Shown here: positions 7,830 through 15,611 of the stretch, in pieces
Numbering within the stretch: the stretch's first letter is position 1
Layout: each line of letters starts with the position of its first letter
Source: Amycolatopsis thermophila
Lineage (GTDB): Bacteria > Actinomycetota > Actinomycetes > Mycobacteriales > Pseudonocardiaceae
Assembly: GCF_030814215.1 (NCBI RefSeq)
Contig: NZ_JAUSUT010000001.1
Span: 5,394,001 to 5,458,000, forward strand
Length of the DNA stretch: 64,000 bases
Direction: 5' to 3'
Program-made: the position numbers and the translations under genes
The notes under the pieces: model-generated
What the model was told of the DNA's origin: nothing
The model's input: the letters and a program-made list of their open reading frames with translations, nothing else
The model's database searches: none

Positions 7830-9581
7830 TCAGCTGATCCCGAACTCGCGCATCTTGCGGTAGAGCGTGTTGCGGCCGATGCCCAGCGCACGCGCGGCGC
7901 GGCTGCGGTTGCCGCCCGCGGCCTGCAGGGCTTCGACCACCGCGGCCCGCTCGGCGGACTCCAGCATGCTCAGCCCCCGCCGCGCCGTGCGGAGCTCGTC
8001 GGGCAGGTCGCCGGCTTCGACGGTGCCGCCCTCGGCCCGCCGCGCCAGCTGCACCACGGTGTTGCGGAGTTCGGCGAGGTTGCCGGGCCAGTGCCAGGAC
8101 ATCAGCAGATCCCACACCGGCGAGGCGAACCGGGTCGCCGACGCCGGCTCGGGCAGCTCGGCCAGCACGGCGCGGACCAGGGACGGCAGGTGCTCGCGGC
8201 ACTGGGCGAGCGTGGGCAACCGCACCGTGGTGGCGACCTGCCGCACCAGCCCGAGGACCCCGTCCCCGGCGGCGTCGAGGTCGGCGGTCAGCGCGACCGG
8301 TGCTCCCGGCGCGGCCAGCAGCCGCACCTGCGCGACCGACGGAGCGGGGGTCTCGTGGACCCGGCGCAGGACCACCCCGCGCCGGTCGGCGACGGCCGCC
8401 CGCGCCTGGTCGAACCAGTCGCGCTGCAGGTGCGGTTCGACGACCAGCGGGTCCCGGGCACCCCGGCGGCGCAGCACGCGCACCGCCGTGTACAGTTTCC
8501 CGGTGCCGCTCGCTCCGGTCACGGCGACCAGCTCGCGGTGCCGGACGGCGGTCTCGAGCTGCCGGTTGACCTGGCCGTCGAAGTGCAGCACGTCACCGAC
8601 GACGACCGGGAGGGCGGCGCCGCCGGTGCCGGCCGCGTCCGGGCGGCCGGGGAGCAGCCGCACGCTGTACGCGGTCGTTCCGCAGTCGCGGATCGGGGTG
8701 ACCAGCGCCTCGTGCGGGCCGTCGGACAGGGGCACCCGCATCCGCTGGGCGGTGGCCGGGCCGTGTTCGTCCAGGAACCGCCACAGCAGCGGGTGCAGCT
8801 CCGGCCCCGCGTGGACGAGTCCGAGGCGGTTGGCCAGGACGGTGTCCGCGTCGACGACCAGGGTCGCGGTGCTCGCCTGGTCCACCGACAGGTACGCCTG
8901 CACGAGCCTGCGCCGCCGGTCCCCGGCCTCGTCCAGGATGCGGGCCTCGATCTGCCGCACCACGTCACCGGCCATCACCGTCATCAGCGGGTGGACGTCG
9001 CGGGTCGCGCAGGCCAGCGAGAACGTGCCGACCACGCGGCCGGTGCAGGGTTCGATGATCGGGGTCCCGGCGCACGTGAGGTCTTCGAGCAGGGCGTTGT
9101 AGTGCTCCGGGCCCCTCACGAGCACGGGGCGTCGCTCGACGAGCACCGTACCGATGCCGTTCGTGCCGACCGACGGTTCGGAGAAGTCGAACCCCTCGGC
9201 GGCGTGCGCCCGGTCCATGATCTCGAGCGTGCGGCGGACCTGGGCGTGCCGCACGACGATGCGGCCGGTGGCGTCGGAGAGCACCATCGCCACCGGGACG
9301 TCGCCCAGGCTGTCCTTGAGCCTGCTCAGCACCGGCTCGGCGGCGCGCAGCAGCGTCGTCCGGTTGTCCTCGGGTTCGCGGTAGTCGATCTCGTCGCGAA
9401 CGACCGGTACCGCCTCACCCACGCACCGCCGCCAGCTCCGCTCGATGTGCCGGGGCACGCCGGCGCTCCCGGGTGGCGCCGCCAGCAAGCCACCCTTGAC
9501 CAGCGCCTCGCGGCTGCTTCGGATCCGTTCCCGCTCCGCCCGCGACAACGCGGGCAGGTGCGGAGCTTCTTCTCGACGCAT
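7830..9581 (-). CDS. AcoR-type GAF/Fis transcriptional regulator without a sigma-54 contact motif
   Basis: 583 aa. The N-terminal half (about 60-330) is the sensory region of AcoR/MimR-type proteins (VMLSDATGRIVVRHA, SVGTNGIGTV, PIIEPCTGRVVGTFSLAC). About 340-510 is a decayed AAA+ domain: a P-loop-like GASGTGK and WHWPGNLAELRN remain, but the GAFTGA loop for sigma-54 contact is absent. The C-terminus is a Fis HTH (NRSRAARALGIGRNTLYRKM). Most likely it activates the cyclohexanol-type genes in a sigma-54-independent way, sensing a pathway ketone or alcohol. It is divergent from the hydrolase-monooxygenase operon, with two palindromic sites between. Acinetobacter chn clusters instead use an AraC-type regulator. 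Confidence 0.88.
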   Translation of the reverse strand: MRREEAPHLPALSRAERERIRSSREALVKGGLLAAPPGSAGVPRHIERSWRRCVGEAVPVVRDEIDYREPEDNRTTLLRAAEPVLSRLKDSLGDVPVAMVLSDATGRIVVRHAQVRRTLEIMDRAHAAEGFDFSEPSVGTNGIGTVLVERRPVLVRGPEHYNALLEDLTCAGTPIIEPCTGRVVGTFSLACATRDVHPLMTVMAGDVVRQIEARILDEAGDRRRRLVQAYLSVDQASTATLVVDADTVLANRLGLVHAGPELHPLLWRFLDEHGPATAQRMRVPLSDGPHEALVTPIRDCGTTAYSVRLLPGRPDAAGTGGAALPVVVGDVLHFDGQVNRQLETAVRHRELVAVTGASGTGKLYTAVRVLRRRGARDPLVVEPHLQRDWFDQARAAVADRRGVVLRRVHETPAPSVAQVRLLAAPGAPVALTADLDAAGDGVLGLVRQVATTVRLPTLAQCREHLPSLVRAVLAELPEPASATRFASPVWDLLMSWHWPGNLAELRNTVVQLARRAEGGTVEAGDLPDELRTARRGLSMLESAERAAVVEALQAAGGNRSRAARALGIGRNTLYRKMREFGIS

Positions 9582-9642
9582 CGTTGCCTCGTGGTCCGTC
9601 CCGAGCTGTCCCGATCACGGTACCGCCCGCCGCGACCGGGGC

Positions 9643-9690
9643 GGGTGTTCCGATCTGGAACACCACGGGCCGTTCCAGATCGGAACACCC
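9643..9690. promoter_or_regulatory. Double operator: perfect 19-bp inverted repeat
   Basis: Arms 9643-9661 and 9672-9690 are exact reverse complements separated by 10 bp. Each arm is mostly one 19-bp palindrome: GTGTTCCGATCTGGAACAC (9645-9663) and CCGTTCCAGATCGGAACAC (9670-9688), with centres 25 bp apart. A third copy is at 6323-6341. Two dimer sites about 2.5 helical turns apart suit cooperative binding by a Fis-type activator. It lies between the divergent regulator (start 9581) and hydrolase (start 9775). Confidence 0.8.
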
Positions 9691-9774
9691 GCGAAGGTCG
9701 CGCCCTCGCCACAGTCGGTCCCACGCCACGACGGGCTGCCTGCCGGCCCGCACGCAACTTCGAGGAGGAACCAG

Positions 9775-10704
9775 ATGACAACGGCGCCATCGACCCGGCC
9801 CCCGGGCACCTCGGTCGAATCGGACGCGCTGCGCGCGCTCTACGCCGACTGGGCCGACATCATCGCCACCACGCCGGGCCTGACCACGCGGCTGTTCCGC
9901 AGCATCTTCGACGAGTGGCACCAGCCCACCCGCGAGCCCGAGGACGTCACCTACCGCGAAGACACCGTCGGCGGCGTCCCCGGTATCTGGGCGATGCCCG
10001 TCGGCGCGGACACCTCCCAGGTGCTGCTCTACACCCACGGGGGCGGGTTCGCGGTCGGGTCGGCGGCCAGCCACCGCAAGCTGGCCGGGCACGTCGCCAA
10101 GGCGCTCGGGGTCACCGCCTTCGTGCTCGACTACCGCCGTGCGCCCGAGCACCCGCACCCGGCGCAGCTCGAGGACGGTGTCGCGGCGTTCACCGCGCTC
10201 ACCGAGCAGGGCGTCGCGCCCTCCGACATCACCACGATCGGCGACTCGGCGGGCGGGAACCTGGCCATCGCCATCCCGCTGGCCCTGCGCGACCAGGGCC
10301 GGCCGGTGCCCGGACGGGTGATCGCGTTCTCGCCGTGGCTGGACATGGAGAACTCCGGCACCACACTGGTGACCAACGACGCGACCGACGCCCTGATCAA
10401 CGCCCCGCTGCTCGAGGGCATGATCGCCGGGGTCCTCGCCGGCGGGAAGATCGACCCGAAGACGCCGCTGGCCAACCCGCTCTACGCCGACTTCACCGGG
10501 TTCCCCCGGCTCTACGTCAACGCCGGCTCCGTGGAGTGCCTGGTGGACAACGCCACCCGGGTCGCGGACAAGGCCCAGGCGGCGGGTGCCGACGTGACCC
10601 TGTCGATCGTCGAAGGCATGCAGCACGTCTTCCCGTTCCTCGCCGGCAACGCGCCGGAGGCCGACGCGGAGATCGCCGCGATCGCGAAGTGGTACCGCGG
10701 CTGA
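9775..10704 (+). CDS. HSL-family alpha/beta hydrolase (caprolactone hydrolase, ChnC-like)
   Basis: 309 aa, no signal peptide. The hormone-sensitive-lipase family motifs are present: oxyanion HGGG at 88-91 and nucleophile Ser158 in GDSAGG; an Asp (VDN) and a His (GMQHVFP) complete the triad near the C-terminus. ATG 9775 follows GAGGAGGAACCAG. The next gene, 40 bp downstream, is a cyclohexanone-type monooxygenase, so the expected reaction is opening of the lactone (epsilon-caprolactone to 6-hydroxyhexanoate). General esterase activity is also likely. Confidence 0.88.
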   Translation: MTTAPSTRPPGTSVESDALRALYADWADIIATTPGLTTRLFRSIFDEWHQPTREPEDVTYREDTVGGVPGIWAMPVGADTSQVLLYTHGGGFAVGSAASHRKLAGHVAKALGVTAFVLDYRRAPEHPHPAQLEDGVAAFTALTEQGVAPSDITTIGDSAGGNLAIAIPLALRDQGRPVPGRVIAFSPWLDMENSGTTLVTNDATDALINAPLLEGMIAGVLAGGKIDPKTPLANPLYADFTGFPRLYVNAGSVECLVDNATRVADKAQAAGADVTLSIVEGMQHVFPFLAGNAPEADAEIAAIAKWYRG

Positions 10705-10744
10705 TCCGCGCCCGTCCCGTCACCGACTCGAGTCAGGAGCACCC

Positions 10745-12370
10745 ATGAGCACCACCCGCACCCCCGACGTCGACGCGATCGTCGTCGGCGCCGGATTCGG
10801 CGGCATCTACGCCCTGCACAAGCTGCGCAACGAACTCGGCCTGTCCGTCACGGCGTTCGAGAAGGGTGGCGGCGTCGGCGGAACCTGGTACTTCAACAAG
10901 TACCCGGGCGCCAAGTCCGACACCGAGGGCTTCGTCTACCGCTACTCGTTCGACGAGGACCTGCTGCGGGACTGGGACTGGCAGACCCGCTACCTGGACC
11001 AGCCCGACGTCCTGGCCTACCTCGAGCACGTCGTCGAGCGCTTCGACCTGGCGCGCGACATCCGGCTGAACACCGAGGTGACCGGCGCGGTCTTCGACGA
11101 GGCCGACGAGCTGTGGCGGGTCACCACGAGCACCGGCGAGACCCTCACGGCCCGGTACCTGGTCAACGCGCTCGGCCTGCTGGCCAAGAGCAACATCCCG
11201 GACATCCCCGGCCGCGAAAGCTTCGCCGGCCGCCTGGTGCACACCAACGCGTGGCCGGCGGACCTGGACATCACCGGCAAGCGCGTCGGGGTGATCGGTA
11301 CCGGCTCGACCGGGACGCAGTTCATCATCGCCGCCGCGAAGATGGCGAGCCACCTCACCGTCTTCCAGCGGTCGCCGCAGTACTGCGTGCCCTCCGGCAA
11401 CCGTCCGATGGACCAGGCCGAAGTGGACCGGATCAAGGAGGACTTCGACGCCATCTGGGAGCAGGTGCGCAACTCCGTCGTCGCGTTCGGGTTCGAGGAG
11501 AGCGGCGTGGCGGCGATGAGCGTGTCCGAAGAGGAACGCCGGAAGGTGTTCCAGGAGGCCTGGGACGCCGGCAACGGGTTCCGCTTCATGTTCGGCACGT
11601 TCTGCGACATCGCCACGGACCCGGAGGCGAACGCGGCCGCGGCGGCGTTCATCCGCTCGAAGATCGCCGAGATCGTCGAGGACCCGGAGACGGCCCGGAA
11701 ACTCACCCCGACCGACCTCTACGCCAAGCGCCCGCTGTGCAACGAGGGCTACTACGAGACCTACAACCGCGACAACGTGGAGCTGGTCTCGATCAAGGAG
11801 AACCCCATCCGGGAGATCACCCCGGCCGGGGTGCGCACCGCGGACGGGGTGGAGCACACCCTCGACGTACTGGTGTTCGCCACCGGGTTCGACGCGGTCG
11901 ACGGCAACTACCGGGCGATGGACCTGCGGGGCCGCGGCGGCAGGCACATCAGCGAGCACTGGGCCGACGGCCCGACCAGCTACCTCGGCGTGGCCAAGGC
12001 CGGCTTCCCGAACATGTTCATGATCCTCGGTCCCAACGGCCCGTTCACCAACCTGCCGCCGAGCATCGAGGCGCAGGTCGAGTGGATCGGCGAGCTGATC
12101 GGCGAGGCCGAGCGCACCGGGGTCCGGACGGTCGAGCCGACCCCGGAGGCCGAGGAGGGGTGGACGGCCACCTGCGCCGAGATCGCGGACATGACCCTGT
12201 TCCCCAAGGCCGACTCGTGGATCTTCGGGGCGAACATCCCCGGGAAGAAGAACGCCGTCATGTTCTACCTGGCCGGGCTCGGCGCCTACCGGCAGAAGCT
12301 GCGTGAGGTCGCCGACGCCGGCTACGAGGGTTTCGACCTGACTCGTGAGGCCGAACCCGCGAGCGTCTGA
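10745..12370 (+). CDS. chnB: Cyclohexanone monooxygenase (Baeyer-Villiger, FAD)
   Basis: 541 aa, full length for the family. Two Rossmann motifs (GAGFGG at 15-20 and GTGSTG at 185-190) flank the Baeyer-Villiger fingerprint FxGxxxHxxxW (FAGRLVHTNAW, 160-170). Many blocks match Acinetobacter CHMO almost word for word, for example DLYAKRPLC, VFATGFDAVDGNY, GPNGPFTNLPPSIE and SWIFGANIPGKKN. It converts cyclohexanone or a similar cyclic ketone to the lactone using NADPH and O2. It is the second gene of a two-gene operon with the lactone hydrolase; a 13-bp-stem terminator follows. Confidence 0.95.
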   Translation: MSTTRTPDVDAIVVGAGFGGIYALHKLRNELGLSVTAFEKGGGVGGTWYFNKYPGAKSDTEGFVYRYSFDEDLLRDWDWQTRYLDQPDVLAYLEHVVERFDLARDIRLNTEVTGAVFDEADELWRVTTSTGETLTARYLVNALGLLAKSNIPDIPGRESFAGRLVHTNAWPADLDITGKRVGVIGTGSTGTQFIIAAAKMASHLTVFQRSPQYCVPSGNRPMDQAEVDRIKEDFDAIWEQVRNSVVAFGFEESGVAAMSVSEEERRKVFQEAWDAGNGFRFMFGTFCDIATDPEANAAAAAFIRSKIAEIVEDPETARKLTPTDLYAKRPLCNEGYYETYNRDNVELVSIKENPIREITPAGVRTADGVEHTLDVLVFATGFDAVDGNYRAMDLRGRGGRHISEHWADGPTSYLGVAKAGFPNMFMILGPNGPFTNLPPSIEAQVEWIGELIGEAERTGVRTVEPTPEAEEGWTATCAEIADMTLFPKADSWIFGANIPGKKNAVMFYLAGLGAYRQKLREVADAGYEGFDLTREAEPASV

Positions 12371-12410
12371 CCGGCCGGGTGACCGGCCGCACCACCCGCG
12401 GCGACCCGAC

Positions 12411-12441
12411 CCGCCCGGCCGGGATTCCCCCGGCCGGGCGG
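12411..12441. terminator. Terminator hairpin between convergent genes
   Basis: Perfect 13-bp arms (12411-12423 CCGCCCGGCCGGG and 12429-12441) with a 5-nt loop. It separates the monooxygenase from the convergent lipoprotein gene. Confidence 0.75.
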
Positions 12442-12475
12442 ATCCGCGCGCACACCGCACGGCACCGGCCAGGAC

Positions 12476-13957
12476 CTACCGGATGCCGAGCGCGGCCAGG
12501 TTGTCAGTGGCCGGGTGGGTGGTGCCCGTGGGGCCGTCGGCGAAGGCCCGCATCAGCCGGGTCGTGATCGCGGTGATCGCCGCGCCCGCGGTCGCGTCGC
12601 CGTCCGAGTGGGGGCATCCCGGGTCCAGGCCGCAGATCCAGTACTGCGTGCCCGCGGAGAACACGGCCGCGCCGGAGGCGGTCGTGTAGTACGTCGCGTC
12701 GGCGAAGTCCGGCTTTCCGCCGCACGTGACGGGGGAGTGGAACAGGACCTCGATCGGGCGGGGCGTCGGCACGGCGAGGTCCACCCGCTCGTACTCGTTG
12801 CCCACCAGGCCGCGCAGGTGCTCTCCGTTGTGGACGATGCCGGCCAGCAGCCAGTTCTCCGCGCCGGCGGCCACCAGGTCGGCGTGCACCGGGTTGCACT
12901 GGTAGAAGTTGCCGAGCAGCACGCTTTCCGGCCGCGGGTACGGCGGCGAGCGCCACTCCGGCGTGGCCTCCAGCGGATCGGTCAGGTGCGCCGGGTCCTC
13001 GGTGAACGACTTGTAGTCGATCTCCACCCGGTCCGGGCCGGTCGCCGAGGGACCGAACCGGATGTGGCGGTAGATCTCGTTGCCGCCCAGGAACGCCAGG
13101 TTCACGCCGCGGTCGCGGGCCGCGGTGGCGTTCGCGCGCATCGCGCTCGACCAGTACTCGTCGTGGCCGAGGGTGACCACGGCGCGCGCGCCGTCCAGCA
13201 GGTGCGGATCGGCGTGCAGGTCGACGTCGGTCGCGTAGCCCAGCGGCAGCCCCAGCCCCTCCGCGAACCGCACCATCGGCAGCTCGAAGAACAGGAAGTC
13301 GCCCGCGCCCTGCATGTCCCGCGCCTGGTAGGGGCGGTCGAACGAGACCGCGCGGGACCGCTGCGCCTTCTGGCCGCTCGGCGAGTCGTAGAGGCTGTAG
13401 CCGCCCCAGCGGTTGTAGGCCTGCCAGGTCGTGACCGCGTTGACCAGGACGATCCGGCCCGCGTTGGACGGGGTGCGCACGGTGAGCGGCACGAACTGCT
13501 GGGCCTGGTTGTCGCCGTCGAGGCGCAGCAGGTAGTCCCCGGGAGCCCAGCCCGCGGTCGGCACCTCCAGCGACGGCTGCCACGGCGCCACCACGGTGCT
13601 CGCCGGCGCCTGGACCACGGCGGGAGCCTGCACCCGGCCCGGCACCGGCCCGGACTGCCACGTCCGCAGCGCCGCCGAGCCGGCGTAGGACCCCATGCGG
13701 AACGCGGTCACGGTGAACCGGGCGGCCGCGGTGCTCACGAACAACCGCACGGTGTCCCCGGGCAGCACGCTCGTGCGGTCGGCGTAGCCCTCGATCGCGT
13801 GCTCCGGTCCGGGATGGGTGATCTCCCAGCCCGGCGTGCCCTGCTCCACCCCCGGTGCCGGAGCCGGCGGAGCAGGGGCGGGCGCGACCGGCGGCGTGGT
13901 GCACGCGGCCACGAGCAGCCCGAGGGCGGCGAGGGCACCGGCGGCGTTGAGCCTCAT
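12476..13957 (-). CDS. Secreted lipoprotein of the N,N-dimethylformamidase large-subunit family
   Basis: 493 aa. The N-terminus is a lipoprotein signal with lipobox LVAAC (Cys19), then a Pro/Ala-rich linker. The rest matches the dimethylformamidase beta-subunit family region: RIVLVNAVTTWQAYNRWGGYSLYDS, FDRPY, ELPMVRFAEGLGL, TLGHDEYWS (265-269 area) and FLGGNEIYRHIRF. In true dimethylformamidase the iron is held by Tyr and Glu side chains; His265, Glu267 and Tyr268 of HDEYWS correspond to HPEYCS in the cytoplasmic paralogue at 26498-28678. Activity is unknown; hydrolysis of an extracellular amide is inference. Monocistronic, divergent from glcDEF. Confidence 0.8.
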   Translation of the reverse strand: MRLNAAGALAALGLLVAACTTPPVAPAPAPPAPAPGVEQGTPGWEITHPGPEHAIEGYADRTSVLPGDTVRLFVSTAAARFTVTAFRMGSYAGSAALRTWQSGPVPGRVQAPAVVQAPASTVVAPWQPSLEVPTAGWAPGDYLLRLDGDNQAQQFVPLTVRTPSNAGRIVLVNAVTTWQAYNRWGGYSLYDSPSGQKAQRSRAVSFDRPYQARDMQGAGDFLFFELPMVRFAEGLGLPLGYATDVDLHADPHLLDGARAVVTLGHDEYWSSAMRANATAARDRGVNLAFLGGNEIYRHIRFGPSATGPDRVEIDYKSFTEDPAHLTDPLEATPEWRSPPYPRPESVLLGNFYQCNPVHADLVAAGAENWLLAGIVHNGEHLRGLVGNEYERVDLAVPTPRPIEVLFHSPVTCGGKPDFADATYYTTASGAAVFSAGTQYWICGLDPGCPHSDGDATAGAAITAITTRLMRAFADGPTGTTHPATDNLAALGIR

Positions 13958-13998
13958 GCCCGTGATTCTGCCCGGAGGGCGGCGTCACAGGCGCGTAT

Positions 13999-14012
13999 GT
14001 AACAACTGTTAC
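13999..14012. promoter_or_regulatory. Candidate operator upstream of glcDEF
   Basis: GTAACAACTGTTAC is an inverted repeat with 6-bp arms (GTAACA/TGTTAC). It lies just upstream of the -35 box of the glcD promoter. An activator site would suit this place; no regulator gene is adjacent to the operon. Confidence 0.5.
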
Positions 14013-14019
14013 CCGCAGT

Positions 14020-14048
14020 TTGACGTGGTGCGGACCGGATCCTACGGT
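14020..14048 (+). promoter_or_regulatory. Promoter of the glcDEF-permease operon
   Basis: TTGACG (14020-14025), a 17-bp spacer and TACGGT (14043-14048) resemble a vegetative sigma promoter. It would give a leader of about 70 nt before the glcD start at 14124. Confidence 0.6.
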
Positions 14049-14123
14049 TTCTGCAAGGACAGCGACGTCCACACGAGTCGACCGGCCGTCCGGACCCGTA
14101 GCAGGCAGGCACGGGAGGCGCGC

Positions 14124-15611
14124 ATGACAATCGACGAGGCACCGGCCCGCCGGTCCGCGATCACCGGGCTGGCCCAGCGGCTGCGCACGGCTCTGGGCCC
14201 GGACGCCGTGATCGACGACCACCAGCGGTTGCGCACCTACGAATGCGACGGCCTGGCCCACTACAAGGTCACCCCGGCCCTGGTGGTCCTGCCCGGCGAC
14301 GCCGCCGGGGTCGCGACCACCGTGCGGGCCTGCGCCGAAGCCGGCGTGCCCTTCGTCGCGCGTGGCTCCGGCACCGGGCTGTCCGGCGGCGCCCTCCCGC
14401 ACGCCGACGGCGTCCTGATCGTCACCTCGCGGCTGCGCCGCATCGTCGAGATCGACCCGGCGAGCCAGCGCGCCGTCGTCGAACCCGGGGTCATCAACCT
14501 CGACATCACCACGGCGGCCGCCGCCGACGGCTACTACTACGCGCCCGACCCGTCCAGCCAGCAGATCTGCTCCATCGGCGGCAACGTCGCCGAGAACTCC
14601 GGCGGCGCGCACTGCCTGAAGTACGGGTTCACCACCAACCACGTCACCGGTGCCGAGTTCGTCGCCCCCGACGGCGAGGTCGTGCGCCTGGGCGGCAAGG
14701 CGCCCGACGCGACCGGGTACGACCTCCTCGGCGCCATCGTCGGCTCGGAGGGCACGCTCGGGGTGGTCACCGAGGTGACCGTGCGGCTGGTCCGGCTGCC
14801 CGAGGCCGTGCGCACCCTGCTGGCCGGATTCCCGGACACCGACGACGCCGGGGCCGCGACGTCGGCGATCATCGGCGCCGGCGTGGTGCCCGCGGCGATG
14901 GAGATGATGGACGCGCTGGCGATCGAGGCCGCCGAGGCCGCGGTGCGCTGCGGCTACCCCGCCGGGGCGGGCGCGGTGCTGATCGTGGAGCTGGACGGGC
15001 CCGCGGCGGAGGTGGACGCGCAGTTCGCCGAGGTCGAACGGCACTGCCGCGCGCACGGCGCGTTCGAGATCCGCATCGCGGCCGACGACGCGGAACGCGC
15101 GAGCTTCTGGCGCGGGCGCAAGTCCGCGTTCGCCGCGGTCGGGCGGATCAGCCCGGACTACATCGTGCAGGACGGTGTCATCCCGCGGACCGTGCTGGCC
15201 GAGGTCCTGCACCGCATCGCGCAACTGTCGCGGGACACCGGCATCCGGGTCGCCAACGTCTTCCACGCCGGTGACGGCAATCTGCACCCGCTGGTGCTCT
15301 TCGACGACGCCGTGCCGGGCGAGGCCGAGCGCGCCGAGGAGGTCTCCGGCGCGATCCTCGACCTGTGCATCGAGCACGGCGGCTCGATCACCGGCGAGCA
15401 CGGCGTCGGCTCGGACAAGGCGAAGTTCATGCCCCGCATGTTCGACGAAGCCGACCTCGACACCATGCAGCTGCTGCGGTGCGCGTTCGACCCGGACGGG
15501 CTGGCCAACCCCGGCAAGGTCTTCCCGACACCGCGGCTGTGCGGCGAGGTGCCCGGCCGGCACCAGGGCGCGCACCCGTTGCAGCGCGCGGGAATCGCCG
15601 AGGTGTTCTGA
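14124..15611 (+). CDS. glcD: FAD-linked 2-hydroxyacid oxidase subunit GlcD
   Basis: 495 aa. The FAD-binding PCMH domain (about 45-230) contains PFVARGSGTGLSGGA and the SIGGNVAENSGGAHCLKYG block typical of GlcD. The C-terminal oxidase domain (about 235-490) has FHAGDGNLHPL and the GSITGEHGVGSDKAKFM segment with substrate/FAD-contact residues. GlcD oxidises glycolate or D-lactate-type 2-hydroxyacids and passes electrons to GlcF. ATG 14124 follows GGGAGGCGCGC. The stop overlaps the glcE start (TGATG). The permease at the end of the operon supports glycolate/lactate as substrates. Confidence 0.93.
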   Translation: MTIDEAPARRSAITGLAQRLRTALGPDAVIDDHQRLRTYECDGLAHYKVTPALVVLPGDAAGVATTVRACAEAGVPFVARGSGTGLSGGALPHADGVLIVTSRLRRIVEIDPASQRAVVEPGVINLDITTAAAADGYYYAPDPSSQQICSIGGNVAENSGGAHCLKYGFTTNHVTGAEFVAPDGEVVRLGGKAPDATGYDLLGAIVGSEGTLGVVTEVTVRLVRLPEAVRTLLAGFPDTDDAGAATSAIIGAGVVPAAMEMMDALAIEAAEAAVRCGYPAGAGAVLIVELDGPAAEVDAQFAEVERHCRAHGAFEIRIAADDAERASFWRGRKSAFAAVGRISPDYIVQDGVIPRTVLAEVLHRIAQLSRDTGIRVANVFHAGDGNLHPLVLFDDAVPGEAERAEEVSGAILDLCIEHGGSITGEHGVGSDKAKFMPRMFDEADLDTMQLLRCAFDPDGLANPGKVFPTPRLCGEVPGRHQGAHPLQRAGIAEVF

